DNA from: Enhydrobacter sp.
Lineage (GTDB): Bacteria > Pseudomonadota > Alphaproteobacteria > Reyranellales > Reyranellaceae
Direction of reading: 5' to 3'
Length of the DNA: 43,130 nt
Assembly (NCBI GenBank): GCA_026126105.1
Contig: JAHCJV010000047.1
Location: 1-43,130 of the forward strand
Shown here: piece by piece, positions 7,227 through 15,256 of the stretch
How positions within the stretch are numbered: position 1 is the first letter of the stretch
Layout of the letters: each line of letters begins with the position of its first letter
Notes under the pieces: model-generated
Seen by the model: the letters and a program-made list of their open reading frames with translations, nothing else
The model's database searches: none
What the model was told of the DNA's origin: nothing
Made by a program: the position numbers and the translations under genes

Positions 7227-8371
7227 TCGGCCGACGTCGCCTCCTGTCCGGCGCCCTGGCTGCCGGCTTCGTCCATCCCGCCTCGGCCGCCGATCTCGAC
7301 GTCATCGTCATCGGCGCCGGCATCGCGGGCTTTGCCGCGGCGAACGCCTTGATCGGTGCGCGCAAGAACGTGGTCGTGCTCGAGGCGCGTGAGCGGACCG
7401 GAGGAAGGGTCTTCACCAACACCAGCATCGGGCTGCCGTTCGACGAGGGAGCGCCGACGCGCGCCCCGTCGGGTTCCGCCATGCTCCTGATCGACGGCCG
7501 CGAGCTCTCGCGGCAGGAACGTGCGCGCTACTCGAAAGTGACCGCCGAGCTGGAGCGCATGCTCGCGAGGCTGCGGATCGAGCTTCCCGGAGTCGACCCT
7601 CGATGGGTGATTGAGGGTGACGATCCACTCGAGAAGCTCGCGATTGCCGAGTTGTTCCGCCGCCTGCCGTTCGCGCCTTATGCCGCGCTACCGGTGGCCG
7701 AGGCCAGGGTGCCGGTGCGGACTGGCACGCGGGTGATGCGGATCAATTCGACTGACGCGCTCGTGCGGCTGGTCACCGGTCGGGGCGAATTCACCGCGAA
7801 AGCGGTGATCGTGACCGTGCCTGCAGGTGTTCTGGGCGCGGCCGGTCTCACTTTCACGCCGCCGCTGCATCTGGAGAGACGCGCGGCGATCGACTCGTTG
7901 CCCATGGTCCAGGCGGCCAAGACGTTCGTCACCTTCTCGCGCCGGGTGCTCGACGTGCCAGACGATGCCCGGCTGGTCGCGTCGATGGCGACCGGCGGGC
8001 TGGTCGAGGCCCTGTTGCGGCCGCGCGGACACGAGGCCGCGGTGCTGTACTACCGCGACGAAGATGCGCGACAGCTTGAAGCAGACGGTGCGACGGCCGC
8101 AACGGCGGGCGCCGTGTCGGTGCTCGCCAAGCTGTTCGGCAAGGAGGTGCGGACAGCATTCCTGCGCGGCGCCTCGACCAAATGGGGGCAGGATCCGTTC
8201 GCGCGCGGCGCCTGGGCGGACGGTCCATTGGTGGCGCGTCAGGCGCTTGCCGCGCCGCACCACGAGAGGGTGCTGTTCGCCGGCGAAGCGACCGATCCGA
8301 TCGGCGGTGTCGTGGGGGCGAATGCGTCCGGGCTGCGGGCGGCCAGGGAGGCGCTGTCGCTTCTCGGATGA
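7205..8371 (+). CDS. Shortened Tat-exported flavin-containing amine oxidase family protein
   Basis: From ATG 7205 this encodes 388 residues. It opens with a twin-arginine signal (G-R-R-R-L-L-S-G, A-S-A cleavage near residue 29). The FAD Rossmann motif is G37-A-G-I-A-G42 with E60 for the ribose, followed by E-R-T-G-G-R. Its C-terminus has the FAD-closing F-A-G-E-A-T-D-P-I-G-G-V-V-G-A of monoamine/polyamine oxidases. Between the FAD segments the protein is short: after F-D-E-G-A the usual substrate-domain sequence is reduced, so it is some 60 or more residues smaller than typical family members. It may use a small or unusual substrate, or be decaying. ATG 7220 is an equally good start, still just before the RRR; upstream in-frame sequence is not protein-like. 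Confidence 0.75.
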   Translation: MRHPTMRLGRRRLLSGALAAGFVHPASAADLDVIVIGAGIAGFAAANALIGARKNVVVLEARERTGGRVFTNTSIGLPFDEGAPTRAPSGSAMLLIDGRELSRQERARYSKVTAELERMLARLRIELPGVDPRWVIEGDDPLEKLAIAELFRRLPFAPYAALPVAEARVPVRTGTRVMRINSTDALVRLVTGRGEFTAKAVIVTVPAGVLGAAGLTFTPPLHLERRAAIDSLPMVQAAKTFVTFSRRVLDVPDDARLVASMATGGLVEALLRPRGHEAAVLYYRDEDARQLEADGATAATAGAVSVLAKLFGKEVRTAFLRGASTKWGQDPFARGAWADGPLVARQALAAPHHERVLFAGEATDPIGGVVGANASGLRAAREALSLLG

Positions 8372-8384
8372 GGCCGAAGCGAGA

Positions 8385-9515
8385 TCATGCTCTCCGACTC
8401 CGGAAAGAAGTAAGGAAACCGGCCACCACCAGCGCTGCTGCGGCGACCCACGACGGCCCCGAGAGGCTTCCGGTCAGGTCGTAGAAATAGCCCGCGAAGC
8501 TAGGACCGATGATCTGCCCGGCGCTGAACGCGGCAGTCATCAGCGCGATGCGGCTGCGTGGGTCGCCGCCGCCCTCCCGCGCACCCATCACGCCCAGCGC
8601 CGTCAGCCCCATCAGCGTGCCGCCGACCAGCACGGACGTCACGATCACGCTGACCGAGGTCAGCCATAACGCCGAGACGGCCACGCCGAGCGCTTCGATG
8701 AATGCCACGATGGCAAAGGTGCGGCGGATTCCCCATCGCGTGGCAAGCCCTGTCCAAAGCGCGACCGAGGGCGCGGCGCTCACGCCGAACATCGCCCAGA
8801 TATAGGGCTCGAGGCTGGCAACCTCGCGGTTGTCGCGCACCATGGCGACGATAAAGGTCGCGGTGATGATGTAGCCGAACCCGAACAGGCCATACGCCAG
8901 CGCGAGCGGCAGGAAGCCGCGCGGCAACGGCCGGCGCGGGCCCGATGCCCTGAGCTGCGAGCCGTGACTGTCGGGCGGCACCAGCAGCAGCACGGCGAAA
9001 CCGGCCGCAAGCGCCAGCACCCCGCTAGCGTACCACATGGTGCGCCAGTCGTGCAGCATCGCGACGAGCGCGGCCGAAATCGCGATGCCGATGCCCACAC
9101 CGGCGAAATGCACCGCTCCCAAGCGCCCGCGGCCGGCTGCCGCCAAACGGTCGAGCACAAGCGCGGACGCGAAGATGAGGGTGACGGCGCTCGCAATTCC
9201 GGCGGTGAGCCGCAATGCCAGGAACGCCGCGAAAGAACTCGTCAGGCCCATCGCCGCCAAACCCGTCGCATTCACCGCCAGTGCACCTATCAGCCAGCGG
9301 CGGCGCGATCCGGGCAGACGCACCGCCGCCAGCAATGCGCCCAGGAGGTAGCCGACGAAGTTGGCCGAGGCGATAAGTCCCGCCTGGCTGTTGTTGAGCC
9401 CGAGCGCCTCGACCATGGGCGGCAGGATGGGGGTGTAAACAAAGCGCCCGATTCCCAGGCCCGCGGCCATCGCGAGCATTCCGCCGACCGCGAGGGAGAG
9501 AGGCGAATTATTCAT
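8385..9515 (-). CDS. YbfB/YjiJ-family MFS transporter
   Basis: A 376-residue carrier with about twelve hydrophobic segments. The N-terminus G-M-L-A-M-A-A-G-L-G-I-G-R-F-V-Y-T-P-I-L-P is characteristic of the YbfB/YjiJ branch of the major facilitator superfamily, and the following S-Q-A-G-L-I-A-S-A-N-F-V-G-Y-L-L-G fits too. The loop between helices 2 and 3 carries basic S-R-R-R. It is an inner-membrane exporter or importer of unknown substrate. Its stop lies 13 bases from that of the convergent amine oxidase. It is divergent from lysK across 78 bases. Confidence 0.85.
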   Translation of the reverse strand: MNNSPLSLAVGGMLAMAAGLGIGRFVYTPILPPMVEALGLNNSQAGLIASANFVGYLLGALLAAVRLPGSRRRWLIGALAVNATGLAAMGLTSSFAAFLALRLTAGIASAVTLIFASALVLDRLAAAGRGRLGAVHFAGVGIGIAISAALVAMLHDWRTMWYASGVLALAAGFAVLLLVPPDSHGSQLRASGPRRPLPRGFLPLALAYGLFGFGYIITATFIVAMVRDNREVASLEPYIWAMFGVSAAPSVALWTGLATRWGIRRTFAIVAFIEALGVAVSALWLTSVSVIVTSVLVGGTLMGLTALGVMGAREGGGDPRSRIALMTAAFSAGQIIGPSFAGYFYDLTGSLSGPSWVAAAALVVAGFLTSFRSRRA

Positions 9516-9593
9516 GTCTGGCCCGCAGTCTGGGCTGGTGGCTTTGCTGTCGCAAATGCCCTAATTTCCAAGGTTCCCTAGTCTTAATAGGCC

Positions 9594-11195
9594 ATGTCCC
9601 AGATTGATCGTTCCCTTGCCGAGGCTGCGCGTGCGTGGCCATTCGAAGAAGCCCGCAAGCTGGTCGCCCGCATCGGTGGCAAGACTCCCGCGAAAGGCTA
9701 TGTGCTGTTCGAGACCGGCTATGGACCATCTGGCCTGCCGCACATCGGCACGTTCGGCGAAGTCGTGCGCACCACCATGGTGCGCCGCGCTTTCCAGCGG
9801 CTGAGCGACGTACCCACTCGGCTTTTCTGCTTCTCCGACGACATGGACGGGCTGCGCAAGGTGCCCGACAACGTGCCGAACAAGGAGATGCTGGCGGCCC
9901 ATCTCGGCAAGCCGCTGACCTCGGTGCCTGACCCGTTCAGCAACGAGCATCCATCGTTTGGCGCGGCAAACAATGCGCGGTTGCGGGCGTTCCTGGATTC
10001 CTTCGGCTTCGAATATGAATTCCAGTCCGCGACGGAGTGGTACAAGTCAGGCCGCTTCGACAAGATGCTGCTGACCATGCTGCAGCACTACGACGAGGTG
10101 CAGGCGGTGATGCTGCCTACCCTCGGACCGGAGCGGCGCGCCAGCTATTCGATCTTCCTGCCGATCTCGCCGAAGACGGGCCGGGTGCTGCAGGTGCCGG
10201 TGATCGAGACCAACGTCGACGCCGGCACGATCGTCTATCGCGACGAGGACGGCACCAAGGTCGAGACTCCGGTGACGGGCGGCAACGTCAAGCTGCAGTG
10301 GAAGGCCGACTGGGCCGGCCGCTGGTTCGCGCTCGACGTCGATTACGAGATGTACGGCAAGGATCTGATTCCGTCGGCCGAGCTGTCGGCGAAGATCGTG
10401 AAGATCCTGGGCGGCCGGCCGCCGGAGGGCTTCAACTACGAGCTGTTCCTCGACGAGGAAGGCAAGAAGATCTCCAAGTCCAAGGGCAACGGCCTCTCGG
10501 TCGAGGAGTGGCTGCGCTATGCGCCACCGGAGTCGCTCGCGCTGTACATGCAGCAGCAGCCGCGGCGGGCAAAGCGCCTCTATTTCGACGTGATTCCCCG
10601 TGCGATCGACGACTATCTCGCTGCGGTCGAAAAGCTGCCCTCGGAGGAACCGGCGAAGGTGCTCGAAAATCCCGCCTGGCACATCCACGACGGCAAGGCC
10701 ATCGACCACCACGCAGGTGGCGTCAGCTTCGGCATGCTGCTGAACCTGGCGAGTGTCGCCCATACCGACGACAAGGACGTGCTTTGGCAGTACCTGCGGC
10801 GCTACGTTCCCGGGGCGACGCCGGAGAGCGCGCCCTATCTCGACCGGCTTTTGCAGGGCGCCGTTGCCTACTACCAGGATTTCGTAAAGCGCACGAAAAC
10901 GTTCCGGCTGCCGGTCGGCAGGGAGCGCGCTGCGCTGCAGGACCTTGCCGACAGCTTGCGGAAGATCGCGGAAGGCGAAAGCGCTGAATTCATACAGAAC
11001 GAGGTGTACGAGGTGGGCAAGCGACACTTCGCCAAGGAAGAGTTGCGGCAGTGGTTTTCGACGCTCTATGAGGTGCTGCTGGGCAGCTCGCAGGGCCCCC
11101 GCATGGGGGCTTTCATCAAACTCTACGGTCGTGACAACGTCGTGCGACTGATCGAGCGTGCGTTGGCCGGCGAAGACCTTGGACAGGCGGCCTGA
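9594..11195 (+). CDS. lysK: Class I lysyl-tRNA synthetase
   Basis: A 533-residue class I (archaeal/alphaproteobacterial type) LysRS that charges tRNA-Lys. The HIGH signature appears as P49-H-I-G-T53 and the KMSKS loop as K292-I-S-K-S296. The Rossmann core runs from the N-terminus, and the C-terminal half is the alpha-helical anticodon-binding domain, with Y-F-D-V-I-P-R-A-I-D-D-Y-L characteristic of the family. Full length for the family. The class I enzyme is a marker of alphaproteobacteria and spirochaetes among bacteria, so it helps place the organism. The Shine-Dalgarno is weak. It stands alone, divergent from the MFS gene. Confidence 0.95.
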   Translation: MSQIDRSLAEAARAWPFEEARKLVARIGGKTPAKGYVLFETGYGPSGLPHIGTFGEVVRTTMVRRAFQRLSDVPTRLFCFSDDMDGLRKVPDNVPNKEMLAAHLGKPLTSVPDPFSNEHPSFGAANNARLRAFLDSFGFEYEFQSATEWYKSGRFDKMLLTMLQHYDEVQAVMLPTLGPERRASYSIFLPISPKTGRVLQVPVIETNVDAGTIVYRDEDGTKVETPVTGGNVKLQWKADWAGRWFALDVDYEMYGKDLIPSAELSAKIVKILGGRPPEGFNYELFLDEEGKKISKSKGNGLSVEEWLRYAPPESLALYMQQQPRRAKRLYFDVIPRAIDDYLAAVEKLPSEEPAKVLENPAWHIHDGKAIDHHAGGVSFGMLLNLASVAHTDDKDVLWQYLRRYVPGATPESAPYLDRLLQGAVAYYQDFVKRTKTFRLPVGRERAALQDLADSLRKIAEGESAEFIQNEVYEVGKRHFAKEELRQWFSTLYEVLLGSSQGPRMGAFIKLYGRDNVVRLIERALAGEDLGQAA

Positions 11196-11330
11196 CCGAG
11201 CGCTCCCATGTTGGTTGGACGTTGCTCTTCGCGCCACGGCAGGTTGGCTGGAAGTCTCGCGTGGAACCGCCGTGCTATTGGACCGTATAAGACGGGGCGC
11301 CTCGACGCGTCCTGAGGGCCGGAAAGTACC

Positions 11331-11927
11331 ATGAGCATCGACGAACGACCGATATCGCACCCCTTGCCCTTCGTCCGGGGCTGGCTGCGGGATCCCGTCG
11401 GTGTTGGCCTCCCTATCCCCAGCAGCGGTGCCACGGCCCGACGGCTCGCGCGGGCGGCGTTTGAAGCGGCCATTCCGGGAGCAGGACCTGTCCTGGAAGT
11501 TGGTGCTGGCACAGGGGCCGTCACGCAGGCTCTGATCGAGTGTCGGCGCCCGGGCGACAGGATCATCGCGGTCGAGCGCGATGTCGAGCTCTGTCGGGCG
11601 CTCGAGCGGCGATTTCCAGGTCTGGAGGTGTTGCAGGGCGATGCCATCGAGATCGGTGCCGTGCTGCGGAAGGCGGGTCTCTCCTCCGTCTGCGTGGTGG
11701 TGAGCGGCCTGCCCATGCGCGCGATACCTTCCGATGCCGCCTCCCGGTATTATTCGCGAGCATTCGAGGCGATGCCGCCGGGCGGCGCGATCATCCAGTA
11801 CACCTACGGCCTTCGTCCTCCGGTCGATCCGAAGGTGACGAAGCCGGCACTCGAGGCGACGTTTGTCGGACGCGAGTGGCGCAACTTGCCGCCAATGGGC
11901 ATCTGGCGTTACCGCCTCGCCAGGTAA
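11331..11927 (+). CDS. PmtA-like class I SAM methyltransferase (phosphatidylethanolamine N-methyltransferase family)
   Basis: A 198-residue Rossmann-fold methyltransferase. SAM motif I is V54-L-E-V-G-A-G-T-G62, the acidic residue ending strand 2 is E82 in A-V-E-R-D, and Q-G-D-A at about 102-105 marks motif III. The lead-in, with F-V-R-G-W-L-R-D-P, I-P-S-S and then T-A-R-R-L-A, is typical of soluble, membrane-associated PmtA enzymes of Rhodobacter and Agrobacterium, which methylate phosphatidylethanolamine towards phosphatidylcholine. The post-motif G-L-P-M-R also fits. A KsgA/ErmC-like rRNA dimethylase is the alternative, but the N-terminal signature favours PmtA. GGAAAG lies six bases before the ATG. 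A TATAAG at 11286-11291 could be its -10 box, with no good -35. Confidence 0.75.
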   Translation: MSIDERPISHPLPFVRGWLRDPVGVGLPIPSSGATARRLARAAFEAAIPGAGPVLEVGAGTGAVTQALIECRRPGDRIIAVERDVELCRALERRFPGLEVLQGDAIEIGAVLRKAGLSSVCVVVSGLPMRAIPSDAASRYYSRAFEAMPPGGAIIQYTYGLRPPVDPKVTKPALEATFVGREWRNLPPMGIWRYRLAR

Positions 11928-11964
11928 CACCCTGCTTTGCGACGACGACGACCTTGATTATCGG

Positions 11965-12624
11965 GTGAGCCGGACCCGGTTCATCGCAGGCGCTGGCTTC
12001 GCGCTCGATGAGGCCTATAGGCTCGCACATCTGCCGCTGGTCGCGCCGCATCATCCGAAGGTGATCGCTCGAAAGGCAGGCGCGGAGTACGAGATGGGCC
12101 GGCATGGCAAGGCCCTCTCGCTTGTGCTCCCTGTTCCCGATGTCGGCCATCTGCTCGAGCCAGAGCTGAAGGCCGCACCATTTTCTTCAAAGATCGCCTG
12201 GGACATCGCCGAGCGCCGGCGCGGCAAGCTGCATGCCACACTCTGCGGTCGCCCCAGTATCGATCACGCGGCCTTGGCTGCGATCGGCCCGATTGGGGTC
12301 GAGGTGCGGGGTCTGTTCTCGGGCAACATCAATCACGGCCGCCTCTATGCCCGCGTCTACCCCGAAAAGCGTGACGGCGAGAACCAGCTCAAGCGCGTCC
12401 AACGCCTGGCCGGCGGCCGCGAGACCGGCCTCTATCTCGTCGGCCTGTTCAATTTCACCGACGATCTCGACGCGCACGAAGCAGCCGCGCTCGCAGCACT
12501 GATCGAGCGCTGGTGGGACCGCCCCATCCTGCGCTGGCAGGCCGATGTCCTATGGCTGCTCGCGGCATGGGACGACCTCGTGCTCGACGGCAGCGTGGAG
12601 GAGACGATATCCTTGGTGCCATGA
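11965..12624 (+). CDS. Unrecognised conserved-looking protein
   Basis: I do not recognise this protein. From GTG 11965 it has 219 residues, soluble, with no signal or membrane segment. Visible blocks are L-V-A-P-H-H-P-K-V-I-A-R-K-A-G-A-E-Y near residue 25-42, K-L-H-A-T-L-C-G-R in the middle, and a Trp-rich C-terminus with R-W-W-D-R-P-I-L-R-W-Q-A-D-V-L-W. The start is uncertain: there is no Shine-Dalgarno before GTG 11965, and an ATG at 11863 lies inside the preceding gene and would add sequence that does not look like protein. Its stop overlaps the ATG of the next gene as ATGA, so the two are translationally coupled. It may work with the ureidoglycolate-lyase family protein. Confidence 0.65.
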   Translation: MSRTRFIAGAGFALDEAYRLAHLPLVAPHHPKVIARKAGAEYEMGRHGKALSLVLPVPDVGHLLEPELKAAPFSSKIAWDIAERRRGKLHATLCGRPSIDHAALAAIGPIGVEVRGLFSGNINHGRLYARVYPEKRDGENQLKRVQRLAGGRETGLYLVGLFNFTDDLDAHEAAALAALIERWWDRPILRWQADVLWLLAAWDDLVLDGSVEETISLVP

Positions 12625-13199
12625 CTCGCCTCCTTGATGTTCCGATCATTCGCGCGACGCCCGAGAGTCTTGAGGGCTTAGGCGAGATCGTACGCGATCC
12701 GAAGACCCATAAGGTGCAAATCGTGCCGTGGCCGGTGAAGGGCCACCGCAAGCTCGACCCCGGTACGGGAGACGAGGGCGGCACCACCGAGGGCATCTTT
12801 GCCTGCGAATGGCAGGGTAACGAGCTGCGCGGCAATAACGCGGCCGTCGGCGGCGATTACGTGCTGGGCTATCGCACCGCGCCGGGGCACGTCCATCTGT
12901 GGCACATCAACTATCATCCGGACGGTGGCCAGTTTTTCTGGCCGGTCGACGGGCAGCCGTTCGTCGTGCCGGCCGGGCCGCCGGGTGAGGATCCCGTACC
13001 GGAGAAGTTCGTCGCCTTCTGGTCGGACGGCAGCTTCGGCATCTACCTGCATCCCGATGTCTGGCACGAGGGTCCGTTTCCCACCGCGCCGAGCGGCCGC
13101 TATTTCGACAAGCAGGGCAAGGTCCATGGCCGCATCAGCTGCGACCTCAGGTCCGAACTCGGGCTGATGCTGAACGTTCCGTTGCCGACGTCTCTGTAA
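12621..13199 (+). CDS. Ureidoglycolate lyase (AllA) family protein
   Basis: A 192-residue cupin-like protein of the ureidoglycolate lyase family. It begins M-T-R-L-L-D-V-P-I-I-R-A-T-P-E-S-L-E-G-L-G-E and contains W-H-I-N-Y-H-P-D-G-G-Q-F-F-W-P and L-H-P-D-V-W-H-E-G-P-F-P. The His-containing second block corresponds to the H-P-x-x-W-H region of AllA. AllA cleaves ureidoglycolate to glyoxylate and urea at the end of allantoin breakdown. No other allantoin gene is nearby, apart from the odd molybdenum-hydroxylase-like gene two bases downstream, so the substrate may be another hydroxyacid-urea or sugar-type compound. ATG 12621 is fixed by the ATGA overlap. Confidence 0.7.
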   Translation: MTRLLDVPIIRATPESLEGLGEIVRDPKTHKVQIVPWPVKGHRKLDPGTGDEGGTTEGIFACEWQGNELRGNNAAVGGDYVLGYRTAPGHVHLWHINYHPDGGQFFWPVDGQPFVVPAGPPGEDPVPEKFVAFWSDGSFGIYLHPDVWHEGPFPTAPSGRYFDKQGKVHGRISCDLRSELGLMLNVPLPTSL

Positions 13200-13201
13200 C
13201 C

Positions 13202-14761
13202 GTGCCTGACGATGTGCGGCTGCTGATCGGTCGCGGCTGCTATGTCGACGACCTGGTCCTGCCGAACCAGGCGCGCGGGATCATATTGCGCTCGCCTCAT
13301 GTGCATGCTCGGATCGTATCGATCGACACCAGCGTGGCTTCGAGCATGCCCGGCGTGCTGCTGATCCTGACTGGAGCGGACATCGCGACGGACAAGCTTA
13401 AGCCCATACCTCTGATGCCGCACGCGCTGAGTCCGCCCGACATCGCGCTCTATAACCTCGACGGTTCCGACTTGCTGGTCGAGCGGCCGATGGCGCTTGC
13501 GACCGAGGCGGTGCGCCATGTCGGCGAGGCTGTGGCTTTCATCGTCGCCGAAACCGTCGCGCAAGCCAAAGACGCCGCGGAGGTGATCACGGTTGTTTAC
13601 GAACCGCTGCCCCCGATCTCCGTCATCGCCGTCGACGCCCGCACTGGCCAACCGCCGGCGACGCGCGCGGGCTTCGCCGAAGCAGAACATGTGGTGCAGC
13701 TCTCGGTGGCCATCCCGCGCGACGCGGGCGCATCGGTCGAGCCTCGCGGGGCGATCGCCACGTCCGATGCGATGACCGGCCGCTATGCGCTCGATATCGG
13801 CGGTGGCGCCGTCGCGCGGCCGAAGGAGCTGGCATGGGTCTTGGGCGTCGAGCCCGAGCAGGTGCGCGTGACCACGTGCGAAGCCGGAATAGGTCAGGGC
13901 CCTCGCAGTTACGTCGACCCGGAAGTCGTGCTGGTCGCCTGGGCCGCGCGGAAGCTCAACCGACCGGTAAAGTGGATCTGCGAGCGTGGCGATGCATGCG
14001 CGGGCGATGATGTCGGCGCCTGCATAGAGATCGAGGCGGAGCTGGCCGTTTCGGCGGACGGGCGCTTCCTGGGGCTGCACGGAACGAACACCTGCGATGT
14101 CGGTGCTTATACCGTGTCCTATGTTCCGGTCACCCGGAGTACGGAGTTGACGACCAGCCTATATCGTCTGCCGGCGGTGGTTCGGGCACGCGCCATCATG
14201 AGCAACACGGCGGCCGACATACGCCGGTACGGTATTCGAGCGCCCGAGACACTGCTGTTGATGGAGCGCATGATCGACCTGGCCGCGCGCGAGACCGGCA
14301 TCGATCGAGTCGAGCTGCGACGCCGCAACTTGATCGCCGCGCTGCCGCACCGCAACATTTTCGGAGTCACGTACGACGCAGGCGACTACACCGGCAGCCT
14401 GGACGAAGCCCTTTGCCTGTCCGACTGGGACGGATTCAGCGAGCGAGTGCGACGATCGGCGGCGCGCGGCCTGGCCCGTGGCCGCGGCCTCGCTGCTCAT
14501 GTCCATTCGGAAGCAGCCTTCGACTCGACGGCGCCCGCCGCTTATGCCTCCGGCTGGCAGGTCTGCGAAGTCGAGATCGATCCGGAGACAGGCGAGGTTC
14601 GGATCGACCGGCTCACACTGGTCGACGAGGCGCAGGGTGCGCCGGCCGCGCTCGTCAACGCCATTGTCGACGCTCTCTCCGACTATGGCGTCACGCATGT
14701 CGAGATGCCTTGCACTTCAGAGCAGGTGTGGCGGGCGATACGGGGCTTGCCCGATAGATGA
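13202..14761 (+). CDS. Shortened, probably inactive xanthine dehydrogenase/aldehyde oxidase-type large subunit
   Basis: A 519-residue relative of the molybdopterin-binding large subunit (CoxL/XdhB type, usually about 750-800 residues). The N-terminal hammerhead domain is present (G-R-G-C-Y-V-D-D near the start, then R-S-P-H-V-H-A-R-I and P-G-V), as is the first half of the cofactor domain. Two blocks are missing in frame: the middle of the molybdenum domain after residue about 430, and the region carrying the catalytic glutamate, where V-D-E-A-Q-G runs straight into A-P-A-A-L-V-N-A-I-V-D-A-L. The usual G-G-G-F-G loop reads E-A-G-I-G-Q-G. No small (2Fe-2S) or medium (FAD) subunit is adjacent. 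GTG start two bases after the upstream stop. Still open over 1.5 kb, so it may be a neofunctionalised pseudoenzyme rather than debris. Confidence 0.75.
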   Translation: MPDDVRLLIGRGCYVDDLVLPNQARGIILRSPHVHARIVSIDTSVASSMPGVLLILTGADIATDKLKPIPLMPHALSPPDIALYNLDGSDLLVERPMALATEAVRHVGEAVAFIVAETVAQAKDAAEVITVVYEPLPPISVIAVDARTGQPPATRAGFAEAEHVVQLSVAIPRDAGASVEPRGAIATSDAMTGRYALDIGGGAVARPKELAWVLGVEPEQVRVTTCEAGIGQGPRSYVDPEVVLVAWAARKLNRPVKWICERGDACAGDDVGACIEIEAELAVSADGRFLGLHGTNTCDVGAYTVSYVPVTRSTELTTSLYRLPAVVRARAIMSNTAADIRRYGIRAPETLLLMERMIDLAARETGIDRVELRRRNLIAALPHRNIFGVTYDAGDYTGSLDEALCLSDWDGFSERVRRSAARGLARGRGLAAHVHSEAAFDSTAPAAYASGWQVCEVEIDPETGEVRIDRLTLVDEAQGAPAALVNAIVDALSDYGVTHVEMPCTSEQVWRAIRGLPDR

Positions 14762-14782
14762 GTAGCGTCCTATCTTTCCCGG

Positions 14783-15256
14783 ATGGCGCCTGAACGGCAC
14801 ACCGAATTCGGCTTCCTCGTTGCGCGCATCGCTCGACGCATGCGTCAGGCTGTCGATGCCGAAATGCGGCTGATCGGCCTGACAGAGGCCACCTGGCGAC
14901 CGCTGATGTATGTCCGCGCGCTGGGCGACGGCGTACGCCAGAAGGAACTCGCGACGGCGATGTCGATAGAGGGCCCCTCGCTTGTACGCCTGCTCGACAA
15001 TCTCGAGCGCCGCGGCTTCATCGAACGGCGGGAGGACGAGGCCGACCGCCGCGCGCGCGGCATTCATCTGACAAGATCCGGCCGGGAACTGGCGGTGCGC
15101 GCCGCCCGGATCGGCAATGGATTTCAGGCCCGGTTGCTGGCGGGAGTCCCGCTCGCCGACCTCGAGACCTGCGAGCGGGTGCTGGAAACCCTCGAGCGCG
15201 AAATGGAAGAGCCGCAGCATGCGGCCGAGCAACCATCGAAAAGGAGGAAGCGATGA
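14783..15256 (+). CDS. MarR-family transcriptional regulator
   Basis: A 157-residue winged-helix regulator. Helices 1-2 lie at 8-45; the DNA-binding part includes R-Q-K-E-L-A-T-A-M-S-I-E-G-P-S-L-V-R-L-L-D and the wing R-R-E-D-E-A-D-R-R-A-R-G-I-H-L-T, the canonical MarR wing with D-x-R. The tail is Lys/Arg-rich. It heads a chain of four genes in which each stop overlaps the next start, so it most likely controls the amidohydrolase, thiolase-like and DUF35 genes. The stretch before it (14762-14782) is only 21 bases, so its promoter may lie in the preceding gene, or it may be read through from 13202. Confidence 0.9.
   Translation: MAPERHTEFGFLVARIARRMRQAVDAEMRLIGLTEATWRPLMYVRALGDGVRQKELATAMSIEGPSLVRLLDNLERRGFIERREDEADRRARGIHLTRSGRELAVRAARIGNGFQARLLAGVPLADLETCERVLETLEREMEEPQHAAEQPSKRRKR
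15241..15247 (+). promoter_or_regulatory. Ribosome binding site of the amidohydrolase inside marR
   Basis: AAGGAGG lies five bases before ATG 15253, inside the last codons of the MarR gene. This is a full anti-Shine-Dalgarno match and fixes the downstream start at the ATGA overlap. Confidence 0.8.

Noticed and set aside
10047..11930. A 627-codon minus-strand frame opposite lysK and pmtA
   Set aside because: Shadow frame; both plus-strand genes have unmistakable motifs, and the antisense product has none.
11965..12624. 2H phosphoesterase (RNA ligase/thioesterase-like) identity for the unknown protein
   Set aside because: There is one H-x-T (K-L-H-A-T-L), but no second H-x-T/S motif at a proper distance.
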